64,000 nucleotides of DNA from Dolichospermum sp. DET69 (lineage in GTDB: Bacteria; Cyanobacteriota; Cyanobacteriia; Cyanobacteriales; Nostocaceae), in NCBI GenBank assembly GCA_017355425.1, contig CP070233.1, positions 4,381,501 to 4,445,500 on the forward strand, given 5' to 3'. This document shows positions 55,484 through 64,000 of this stretch, one piece after another. Every line of letters begins with the position of its first letter. The stretch's first letter is position 1. Under the pieces are notes generated by a model. It worked only from the letters and a program-made list of their open reading frames with translations, had not been told where the DNA came from and did not search any database. The position numbers and the translations under genes were made by a program.

Positions 55484-58177
55484 CTATACTGCACCTTGAC
55501 GAATCATCTCAAAACCATACACATATATATCGGCAACTTTATAGCGTTTCTCTTTTTCGCGCCATTCAATAATACCAATCTCACTTAAAAAAGAAACAAA
55601 TTCTTCAAAACCTGCTATATCAGGCGCTAAATCTTGCCATACTTCTCGTAACTGTTCTTTAGATAAGAAAGCCAATTTACCCTTGAGAGAATCAAAAAAT
55701 TTAGTTAAATCAGGGTATTCCTCTTTAATTTCTTCGCAGCGGTTTTCTGATGCTTTTTTCAATCCAAATTCTAGCGATTTACCTTGAAGTAGGCGGTCTG
55801 TACGGAATTTGCTTGATGATTGTCCTTTATAGGTTAGTTCTTGTTCTTTTGCTCCTTTGAGGAATATACTTAAACTACGAGGAAAAGTAGTACCACTTGG
55901 GTCTGTTAATCGTTCATAAACCCATCGAGATACGTTTTTAGCACTCTTTCCACCTCGACGACGGTTTCCCCAAAGTAATTCTAATGCTTTATCAATCACA
56001 TCTTCACTAGCTTGATCAATACTTTCAACAGCAATAGGAGAGGATCGATCAACTAAATCCTTGAAATCTTTGGATTGTATTACTTGACGAAGTGCTAACC
56101 GTAAAAAGTCAATTTTATTCCACTGTAAAATAATATCGCGTCCAGTAAAATGACTTTTATTATCAAAACTTAAAAGATTCCATATATCCTCTCTCAAGAA
56201 AATTTTAAATCTAATTTCTGTTAATCTGTTAGCATCACAAGATTGAACTAATTGAAATAAGCCAGTGAGTGCTTGTTGTCTTATTCCTTCTCTTTCAGGA
56301 AAATCTTCATCTAAATCATCGTAAAGAAACCATAGTTTTTGAGAATTATTTCCGACTTCTTCATTAAGAAGAATGTTAATAGCATCTTTGACTATAAGAC
56401 ATAGTTCAGAGTTAGTAGATAATTCTAATAAGGCTTGAGTGCATTCAGACTGCCATTTTTCTTTAGGTAAATTATTGATGATTTTATTCAGTTCAGCAAA
56501 CTTTGTACCTTTCCTACCTTTAGGAAACTTAAATAAATGTTCCTGATGACATCTAAGCAGTAAATAAGCTCTCCATAAAGCTTCCCATGTGCCACTATTT
56601 TCCTGCAAATTTTTATGAATATATTCAAAATCCCCACGAGATGGGCGACTTTCCTGAAATCTACCATGTGCTGACAAAAATACAGTATTATCTAACCGTC
56701 CATGAGCTAGTTTTTGAGCAACAATTTTGTGTTTTAAAAAAAGCCAATATAACGCAGTTTTACCTGTTCCTTTTCGTCCTCTAATTAAACAAGTTGTGTC
56801 ATCTAAGAATCTTTCAAAATCAGTTGTACGCTGAAATAATAGGCTCAAATCTTGTCTTTGATCAGCAGCATTTACTTCAGGAAATTGCAGACTTTCAATA
56901 ATTTTCCATCGCTGATCTATAGTATTTAAAACATTGCTACGGTTAATTTCATCAGTTGTTTCATCAATTAAGTTAGCAATTTTAGTGTAGTAATCTTGCA
57001 TTCCTGGTGCAGGATAGCTGTCAGCTAAAGCAATTGGCAAAAGATAAGGAACTACTAAAAGTTCTTCTATTGAAGTTTGAGAATTATCTAAATCCGACTC
57101 ATCTTCATCTGTTTCATAGTTTTCATTGGTTGTCGTTTTTATCCTATTTAGCAATGATTCCCAAATAGATTTTACTTTAGATAAACCGATTTTAGTAACA
57201 TCAGGGACGGGAGAAAAAACAAAATTAATTGATAATTTATTAAGGTTTTGAAGTGATTGTAAAAGTAGTTCTATTCCCTGTTTATTCTGTTCATTAGGAA
57301 AAAGAAACATAATTGCTTCATCAGCAGCTTGGATTAATGATAAAGCTCCCCATTGATTAATTCCCGTTCTCGAATCAATTAAAAGAATATCTGGTTTTAA
57401 TTGTTCGTAAATTTCCCGCTTAAAAACAGTCCAAAGATTTTGATCTCCATCAATAACAGTATTAGCATGGAGATCATCAACCTTAGAAATATAATCAAGA
57501 CTAAGACAACCAGCAGGAACAACAAATAATCTTCCTTTAGCGTTTTGTATTCTCACTTCACCAAATATTTCAGTAATGAAAATACTCGGTTTTATTTCTT
57601 CTGGTAAATAGGAACGTTCATAAAAATAGTCAACAATTCCATATTTTGGTTGTGGTTGCAGGTTAAAAGCCGTACTTAAACCAGGTGCTTCTAAATCTAA
57701 ATCTACAGCCACAACTTTACGTCCCCGCATTGCTAAAATCCAAGCAACATGAGTTAATGCCGTAGTGCGTCCTACTCCTCCTTTAAAAGAATAAAATGTC
57801 ACTGTTCTGGGTAGACTAAGTTCGCGCTGAGGTGCTGTTGGTTGGTTTTGTGGGTTTGCTGCTTGGATAGCTAAATCTTGCCAAGTATGTATTGATGCTG
57901 GATCAAAAGTCTGTGGTGGTGAAATATTAAGTGATTCAGCTTCTTGAAGTGTATATAGGGAGAGAAAACCAGGAGATAAATGAGGAACTTGTGATTTAAG
58001 TAAGTTAGAAATTTGTTCTTTACGTTGAGGAATAGATAAACTTATAAAGCGATCGCTAACAATAGTCAAATTCAATAAACCAGATGTAGAAATATTTACA
58101 TCAACCCATTCCTGTGACTTCTGTACATACTGGTTTGTAATTTCCTGTTTTAGTAAAACCTGCCAATTTTCCTGCAT
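55484..58177 (-). CDS. KGGVGR-type MinD/ParA-like ATPase fused to second P-loop (STAND-like) domain
   Basis: 897 residues. N-terminal about 120 residues unknown. Residues 126-168 contain TFYSFKGGVGRTTALTHVAW and VVAVDLDLEAPGLS, a deviant Walker A with Arg for the second Lys/Thr position, characteristic of KGGVGR ATPases. A second P-loop, LIRGRKGTGKTALYWLF (464-480), with Walker-B-like WFLYDDLDED, starts a large AAA/STAND-like module. A C-terminal winged-helix-like stretch follows (LAFLSKEQLREVWQDLAPDI ... IGIIEWREKEKRYKVADIYV). KGGVGR ATPases occur in proposed bacterial conflict/signalling systems; the role here is inferred from that. A small protein gene lies 12 bp upstream in the same direction. 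Confidence 0.72.
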   Translation of the reverse strand: MQENWQVLLKQEITNQYVQKSQEWVDVNISTSGLLNLTIVSDRFISLSIPQRKEQISNLLKSQVPHLSPGFLSLYTLQEAESLNISPPQTFDPASIHTWQDLAIQAANPQNQPTAPQRELSLPRTVTFYSFKGGVGRTTALTHVAWILAMRGRKVVAVDLDLEAPGLSTAFNLQPQPKYGIVDYFYERSYLPEEIKPSIFITEIFGEVRIQNAKGRLFVVPAGCLSLDYISKVDDLHANTVIDGDQNLWTVFKREIYEQLKPDILLIDSRTGINQWGALSLIQAADEAIMFLFPNEQNKQGIELLLQSLQNLNKLSINFVFSPVPDVTKIGLSKVKSIWESLLNRIKTTTNENYETDEDESDLDNSQTSIEELLVVPYLLPIALADSYPAPGMQDYYTKIANLIDETTDEINRSNVLNTIDQRWKIIESLQFPEVNAADQRQDLSLLFQRTTDFERFLDDTTCLIRGRKGTGKTALYWLFLKHKIVAQKLAHGRLDNTVFLSAHGRFQESRPSRGDFEYIHKNLQENSGTWEALWRAYLLLRCHQEHLFKFPKGRKGTKFAELNKIINNLPKEKWQSECTQALLELSTNSELCLIVKDAINILLNEEVGNNSQKLWFLYDDLDEDFPEREGIRQQALTGLFQLVQSCDANRLTEIRFKIFLREDIWNLLSFDNKSHFTGRDIILQWNKIDFLRLALRQVIQSKDFKDLVDRSSPIAVESIDQASEDVIDKALELLWGNRRRGGKSAKNVSRWVYERLTDPSGTTFPRSLSIFLKGAKEQELTYKGQSSSKFRTDRLLQGKSLEFGLKKASENRCEEIKEEYPDLTKFFDSLKGKLAFLSKEQLREVWQDLAPDIAGFEEFVSFLSEIGIIEWREKEKRYKVADIYVYGFEMIRQGAV

Positions 58178-58189
58178 TTGATCACCTCT

Positions 58190-58423
58190 TTAAAGTTGAG
58201 TAGCTTGCTTCAGTAACCAACTTTTAATACTTGTATATGCGTATAACCAGCGTTTGTAATTTAATTCATCAGGTTCGATACTAGAATAACGCATATCTAT
58301 GAAATGTTGACCCATTGGATTTTCCACTTGATCAAGCCATTTTTTTCCTTCTGAAAAATTATCAATTTTAGATTTAAGTTGATTATGTTGTTTAAGAAGT
58401 TCTGTGTAACTATGTGTCCTCAA
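58190..58423 (-). CDS. Small protein co-transcribed with the KGGVGR ATPase
   Basis: 77 residues, helical and charged: SYTELLKQHNQLKSKIDNFS, LDQVENPMGQHFIDMRYSSI, NYKRWLYAYTSIKSWLLKQ. Not recognised. It lies directly upstream (12 bp) of the ATPase and divergently from the 58461 gene (37 bp), so the three probably form one unit. Confidence 0.6.
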   Translation of the reverse strand: MRTHSYTELLKQHNQLKSKIDNFSEGKKWLDQVENPMGQHFIDMRYSSIEPDELNYKRWLYAYTSIKSWLLKQATQL

Positions 58424-58460
58424 GTTCTGACTTGCAACCCCAGGTAGAGTATTAAAAATA

Positions 58461-58913
58461 ATGGGAAATTTATGGATACTTTCAAATGGTAGCCAATTCC
58501 AAATTCGTACAGATACTTTTCAGGATATAGAAAAAAACTGGTGGTGTCGGGTTTGCCCAAATAATCTTAGTGAAGTAGGAATAGATAACCCTGAAAGTGC
58601 TTATTTAATGACAGAGTTAGGTCTAAGACTCTATTCAAGTTTACGGTTTGCTCCTCCATTTCATTATGCTTTAGTTGGTGTAGAAGTTGATGAATTTAGA
58701 ACCCATAGTGAACTAATAGAAGATTTACCTAATTTATCTATTCCAGGATTAGTTTTATCTACAGCACTTGCACAGGAAGTGGAAACATTACCAGGTTTCC
58801 AACCGTTTAGTTCTAGTTATGTTTGGCAACCCTACAAGGGGGAAATTTATAATCCATTAATGACATCTCCAGACTTAAAACGTAAACTAGATGAACTTTT
58901 GACTGTGAATTGA
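58461..58913 (+). CDS. Hypothetical protein of the KGGVGR ATPase cluster
   Basis: 150 residues. MGNLWILSNGSQFQIRTDTF, ENWWCRVCPNNLSEVGIDNP-type segment with a CxxC-like WWCRVC, then LRLYSSLRFAPPFHYALVGV and LSIPGLVLSTALAQEVETLP. Not recognised. Divergent from the 77-residue gene with a 37-bp promoter gap. The position suggests it belongs with the ATPase system. Confidence 0.6.
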   Translation: MGNLWILSNGSQFQIRTDTFQDIEKNWWCRVCPNNLSEVGIDNPESAYLMTELGLRLYSSLRFAPPFHYALVGVEVDEFRTHSELIEDLPNLSIPGLVLSTALAQEVETLPGFQPFSSSYVWQPYKGEIYNPLMTSPDLKRKLDELLTVN

Positions 58914-58970
58914 ATTAAAGCTCAATATTCTCTCCGTGCCTGGAGCGCCTCTGCGTGAGACAAAAAAACA

Positions 58971-58992
58971 GCCGCCCCCTTACGGAAGCGGC
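58971..58992 (-). terminator. Terminator of the groESL operon
   Basis: GCCGC...GCGGC hairpin with a CCCCTTACGGAA loop, about 35 bp downstream of groL (minus strand), preceded on the plus strand by AAAAAAA, i.e. a T run on the transcript. Confidence 0.7.
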
Positions 58993-59025
58993 CATTATTT
59001 AAACTAGGAAAACTACTAAAAGATT

Positions 59026-60741
<1,716 letters not shown>

Positions 60742-60763
60742 TTACCCATCACCCATGCCCAAT

Positions 60764-61075
60764 TTAGCTAACGATTGCTAAAATGTCTTTTTCAGAAAGC
60801 AGTACATATTCTTCTGTCGCCAGCTTGATATCAGTGCCAGCGTACTTGGAGTACAACACTTTATCGCCAACATTAATGTCCATTGTTTGACGAGTACCGT
60901 CGTCATTCCGCTTGCCAGGTCCAACAGCGGCGATTTCGCCAACTTGGGGTTTTTCCTGAGCATTATCGGGTAAAAATAAACCGCCTGCGGTCTTTTCTTG
61001 GGGTGCGCTCACTTTAATGAAAACGCGATCGCCTAGGGGTTTAACGGTGGAAACGCTTAAAGATACGGCTGCCAT
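60764..61075 (-). CDS. groS: Co-chaperonin GroES
   Basis: 103 residues: [60 protein letters not shown]. Heptameric lid of the GroEL cavity. First gene of the operon, 25 bp downstream of the CIRCE operator. Confidence 0.98.
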   Translation of the reverse strand: MAAVSLSVSTVKPLGDRVFIKVSAPQEKTAGGLFLPDNAQEKPQVGEIAAVGPGKRNDDGTRQTMDINVGDKVLYSKYAGTDIKLATEEYVLLSEKDILAIVS

Positions 61076-61099
61076 ACAAAATTTTTTCTAAATTAGAAA

Positions 61100-61126
61100 T
61101 TAGCACTCTCGACTCATGAGTGCTAA
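61100..61126 (-). promoter_or_regulatory. CIRCE operator (HrcA-binding site)
   Basis: TTAGCACTC (61100-61108), nine bases, GAGTGCTAA (61118-61126), an exact match to the CIRCE consensus. HrcA repressor bound here shuts off groESL outside heat stress. Confidence 0.97.
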
Positions 61127-61328
61127 TTTAGCTTTATCTGGGACATAATGGCAATCATGGCTTGTGTACGGGTTTCCGAACTAAGGCTAGGGTGGCGATA
61201 CTTAAGTGCAAATATCCAATTATTTTAGTTGTCAGGGTTTGTTGCGTAAGTAATGAATATTTTGATATGGACAACTTTATTTGCAAACTTGGGAAATTGT
61301 TATAGAACTGTAATCAGGGATCTACTCA

Positions 61329-61745
61329 GTCAGTAACCCAGCCCTAAAGGGACTGAGCTTGCAAGAGAAATCAAACAAGCTGTACTGACCAGACCACCCT
61401 GGCATAGTCTAAGGGTAGCCGTTATTTGAGTCACGACACCCCGGAATGCGAAGCTAGTTCCCTGCTCTGTCGCTTGTGATTAAACAGTTCTAAGGTCACT
61501 GGAACAGTGTTGCAAGTCTAACAAGCTCTTATAACGCAGTCGAAGCTAACATTACCCCAGAAATGGGAGGCTATGAGTGAGCAAAACATTATGCGTACAG
61601 GGTTGAGAAATTTGAATCGGTAATTGTCCCGTTGAAAGTACATCACAACAGTACCCCGAATTTCCCAACTCCAAGGCGGTAATGAAAAAGATTCAATGCG
61701 GTTAAAACCGCCCGTGTCGCTTCCCTCTCAGGTCTAAAGACACTA
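61329..61745 (+). mobile_element. ORF-less IsrB-type omega-RNA element, copy B
   Basis: Starts GTCAGTAACCCAGCCCTAAA and holds the same RNA-like domain as copy C (63232) and the isrB element: GTCAG/CTGAC closing pair, CAGCCC.../GGGACTG, AGCTTG/CAAGCT, then GTAGCCGTTATTTGAGTCAC, AGTTCCCTG, TAACAAGCTCTTATAAC, GCTAACATTACCCCAGAAA. After a short unrelated stretch (61570-61695), the right-end palindrome GCGGTTAAAACCGC (61698-61711) and CGTGTCGCTTCCCTCT follow. The distal right end is partly deleted. No isrB or other gene is inside. Confidence 0.7.
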
Positions 61746-61803
61746 TAATGATCCACGAACAGTCATCTCATCCCTAAAACTACTAGGGAACGGGCAAGAA
61801 GGA

Positions 61804-61870
61804 ATAGGTAAAAGGCAATAGGCAATAGGTAATCACTAATTACCAATTACTAATCACCAATTACCAATTC
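61804..61870. repeat. Short degenerate tandem repeats (STRR-type)
   Basis: AGGCAATAGGCAATAGGTAA and TAATTACCAATTACTAATCA runs. The rest of 61746-62591 shows no intact gene; a short coding-like fragment lies at 62051-62143. Confidence 0.7.
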
Positions 61871-62050
61871 AAAAAAAAAACAGATAAATACTCAATTCTG
61901 TTACAAATCAGCTAGTCTAGAACTTAGGAATGCTGTTAACAAGGTCTGGGGGAGCGATAACCCCATCTGTTATAACACAGTCATTCCATAGACATTTTCG
62001 CAAATCAAGCCAAAAACTTGCGTGTTTGTTGTTCTAGAACGATAATAGTA

Positions 62051-62143
62051 GTTTACCTAGATGGGGTCTGGTATCGCCAATTAAACCCAGAAGTCATTAA
62101 AGTAGGTCATCCAAGACTAGTAGGTTGGCAAGTAGTATGGTGA
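62051..62143 (+). pseudogene. Coding-like fragment upstream of rre1
   Basis: The frame reads VVYLDGVWYRQLNPEVIKVG, then HPRLVGWQVVW and stop. It has no start codon in frame before the previous stop (about 61973). The composition looks protein-like, perhaps the C-terminus of a small cyanobacterial protein. Not recognised. Confidence 0.35.
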
Positions 62144-62591
62144 AAAAATCTGTATTTTTAACCCATGCTTGGCCAAAACATTCCCCGGTTGATTTTGAAC
62201 CTCTGATAGAGGCTTCACATCCGAAGGATAAGTAAAGCAGCAGTATGCCAATGGAAGCGCGGGTGAGTTTTGAGCTAGGGTCATCTTGAAAAAAATACCG
62301 ACTTGTGAATCACAAGGACGATAATTTAATCAAGGCTTTTGAGCCTGCACCTTTCAAATGGATCTATAATAACGCATTATAAAGACTACTGCTATACGTA
62401 TCCTTACTAGACTTTTTCCATTTACTTGCAAGTCTGTTGAAAGTGACTATCACTTTTAAGACTTCGGTGGGTTAAAGTAAGTTAAGTGGGAAAAAAGACA
62501 ACATCCGAAGTCATCCACCATACGGGATAACTATATCAATACCTTAATGGATCGAAGCGCAAGAAGTGCCACTGTTATGAAAGAACCCAGC

Positions 62592-63224
62592 ATGAAAGAC
62601 CACAAACGACTTCTACTGATTGATGATGACCCTAACCTCATCTTGCTGGTGAAGGATTACTTAGAGTTCCGGGGCTACGAAGTCATCACATCTGCAAATG
62701 GCTCAGAAGCTCTGAATCTTCTAGAAACCGAAGTTCCAGATATGATCATCTGTGACGTGATGATGCCAGAAATGGACGGATACACTTTTGTCGAGCAAGT
62801 ACGACAAACTGAACGCACTAGTTGGATTCCTGTTCTTTTTCTCTCAGCTAAAGGTCAAAGTGCAGACCGAGTGAAGGGTTTAAACAAAGGCGCTGACGTA
62901 TATATGATCAAGCCTTTTGAACCTGAAGAACTCGTAGCACAAGTAGAATCTTCACTGAAGCAAACTGTGCGTTGGAAAGAACATCAAACGAAAGGCGGTG
63001 ATAACGGTTCTCGCATCCAAGTTCCTTTCGATGTCCAGTTAACCCCCACAGAACTGAAAGTAGTCCAGTTTGTAGCCAGAGGTTTAGCAAACCGCGAAAT
63101 CGCTGAAGAACTAAATGTCAGTCAGCGAACTGTTGAAAGCCATGTGTCCAATATGTTGGGCAAAACCAATCTCCACAACCGGACTGAATTAGCACGTTGG
63201 GCGATTGAAAATCAAATGGCCTAG
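62592..63224 (+). CDS. rre1: NarL-family response regulator, Rre1/Ycf29 type
   Basis: 210 residues from the ATG at 62592 (MKDHKRLLLIDDDPN); in-frame ATGs at 62547 and 62577 are possible but would precede the conserved start. The receiver domain has acidic pocket Asp11-Asp12, phospho-acceptor Asp55 (IICDVMMPEMDGY) and the late Lys in YMIKPFEPEEL. The LuxR-type DNA-binding domain is LTPTELKVVQFVARGLANRE ... RTVESHVSNMLGK. Rre1 (plastid Ycf29) acts with Hik2/Hik34 in heat and salt responses and is known to act on groESL and similar genes in Synechocystis. It lies 1.5 kb from groESL and is bracketed by two solo omega-RNA elements. Confidence 0.78.
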   Translation: MKDHKRLLLIDDDPNLILLVKDYLEFRGYEVITSANGSEALNLLETEVPDMIICDVMMPEMDGYTFVEQVRQTERTSWIPVLFLSAKGQSADRVKGLNKGADVYMIKPFEPEELVAQVESSLKQTVRWKEHQTKGGDNGSRIQVPFDVQLTPTELKVVQFVARGLANREIAEELNVSQRTVESHVSNMLGKTNLHNRTELARWAIENQMA

Positions 63225-63231
63225 ATAGAAG

Positions 63232-63638
63232 TCAGTAACCCAGCCCTAAAGGGACTGAGCTTGCAAGAGAAATCAAGCAAGCTGTACTGACCAGATCACC
63301 CTGAGCATAGTCGTTTGCCTAGCATACAGAAAGTTAGGGTAGCCGTTATTTGAGTCACGACCCCCACCGAATGCGTAGCTAGTTCCCTGCCCTGTCGCTT
63401 GTAATTAAACAGTTTTCAGGTAACAGGAACAGTGTTACCGGACTAACAAGCTCTTATAACTGGTCGAGGCTAACATTACCCCAGAAATGGGAGTTGGTTT
63501 TTCAGGTTTCCAATCAAAAAACCTGACTAAAACTTAAGATTCAATGCGGTTAAAACCGCACTCTTCGGGATATTGCCACGTGTCGCTTCCTTCTCAGCCT
63601 TAAAAGGACTGAGTTTCCTGCATACCGCCAGGTTTTAT
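63232..63638 (+). mobile_element. ORF-less IsrB-type omega-RNA element, copy C
   Basis: Starts GTCAGTAACCCAGCCCTAAA eight bases after the rre1 stop codon. The RNA-like domain (63232 to about 63492) is very similar to copy B, ending in GCTAACATTACCCCAGAAAT. A short hairpin (CAGGTTTCCAATCAAAAAACCTG, 63503-63525) follows. The right end has GCGGTTAAAACCGC (63546-63559), GACTGAGTTTCCTGCATACC and GCCAGGTTTTAT (ends 63638), matching the isrB element. If the left boundary is the guide junction, the guide would be read from the end of rre1 (ending AATGGCCTAGATAGAA). Confidence 0.75.
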
Positions 63639-63730
63639 GAAGATTAACAGCTTTTTTATCCGCTTAATTAAATTGAAAAACGTTGAGTAAAGATAGCATA
63701 ATTTCTCGAATCTGTTCAGTCCCCACCTTG

Positions 63731-63829
63731 ATAAGACCTCGCGGTAAGTGAGAAACGAGCGCCTCTTTAGACCTGACAGCGTTGCGGCACGTAGCAAAAT
63801 TCCGAAGAGTGCGATTTTAATCGCCGTGG
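63731..63829 (-). mobile_element. IsrB-element right-end fragment, copy D (minus strand)
   Basis: On the minus strand it reads GGCGATTAAAATCGC, ACTCTTCGGAATTTTGC, TCAGGTCTAAAGAGGCG and CACTTACCGCGAGGTCTTAT (63750-63731), the last 20 bases identical to the isrB element end at 12376-12395. The omega-RNA part is missing. It faces copy C tail to tail, 92 bp apart. Confidence 0.7.
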
Positions 63830-63932
63830 TCTTTGTGTGATGATGGGGCTGTGAGTATGAATAACTTAGATGGTCTGGTATATTTGAGTGAACTAATCAA
63901 TATAGTTATACAGTAATTCGCTAGAACCTAAA

Positions 63933-64000
63933 TTAATTAGGGTTTACTGAAGGCTGAGATTGTTGAACTGCTGGTGTTTGTTCAGGTGTAGATTCTACTG
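63933..64000 (-). CDS. C-terminus of an unidentified gene (continues beyond window)
   Basis: The minus-strand frame open to the window edge reads VESTPEQTPAVQQSQPSVNP, Asn, stop at 63933-63935. A Pro/Gln/Ser-rich tail like this is common on periplasmic or linker regions. Product unknown. The gap 63830-63932 shows nothing else. Confidence 0.4.
   Translation of the reverse strand, partial: VESTPEQTPAVQQSQPSVNPN

Noticed and set aside
63600-63797. 65-residue minus-strand open frame MLRAATLSGLKRR
   Set aside because: Composed of the right-end repeats of elements C and D; no protein-like conservation.

Overview
This window comes from a filamentous, Nostoc/Anabaena/Dolichospermum-type cyanobacterium. 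The evidence is the set of photosynthesis-linked genes (allophycocyanin ApcD, CyanoQ, PxcA/CemA-like protein, a CrtD-like carotenoid desaturase), many HIP1-type GCGATCGC sites, short tandemly repeated sequences, and a high load of small dispersed inverted-repeat elements. No rRNA or tRNA gene was recognised. All calls come from reading the sequence and its translations; no database search was possible, and boundaries of RNA and mobile elements are estimates.

Layout. 0-7 kb: the 3' end of cobJ, a pentapeptide-repeat protein, two conserved-looking small proteins, an unusual fusion of a PlsY-like membrane domain to a PEP-synthase/rifampin-phosphotransferase-like enzyme, and a broken rsmB start. 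7-12.4 kb: remains of a trypsin-like conflict module with a triplicated segment, then a composite mobile element. That element is an IsrB (HNH-less relative of IscB, a presumed RNA-guided nickase) with its upstream omega-RNA-like region, and a complete group II intron sits between the RNA and the IsrB start codon. 13-16 kb: a sugar-type ABC importer without its ATPase. 16.4-21.9 kb: nrtABCD nitrate (or bicarbonate) importer with a structured leader. 21.9-25.9 kb: about 15.6 tandem copies of a 253/254-bp unit that run into the 3' end of a DUF2330 gene.

26-47.5 kb: DUF2330 and NQR2/RnfD-like pair, a polysaccharide deacetylase, a truncated mltA, pxcA, an SF1-helicase-like gene, a double-glycine leader peptide gene, a glycine-oxidase-like flavoprotein, psbQ, a DCC protein, a pirin. 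Then comes a urease operon (ureD-ureA-...-ureB-ureC) broken by an ATPase/TOPRIM-like pair and by a TnpB-type transposon remnant, followed by a TauE/SafE permease, crtD and apcD. 47.6-58.9 kb: rlmD, a complete ISH3-like insertion sequence with a 5-bp target duplication, an anti-sigma-factor-type kinase, asnS, a group of toxin-antitoxin genes and fragments, and a three-gene cluster built around a KGGVGR-type ATPase. 59-64 kb: groESL under a CIRCE operator, and the Rre1/Ycf29-type response regulator.

The most striking pattern links both ends of the window. The rre1 gene is flanked by two ORF-less elements (61329-61745 and 63232-63638) whose 5' and 3' parts match the omega-RNA-like region and right end of the IsrB element at 8851-12395. 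A further right-end fragment lies on the minus strand at 63731-63829. These look like stand-alone omega-RNA elements that could supply guides in trans to the single IsrB, and they preserve the same stems with different bases.
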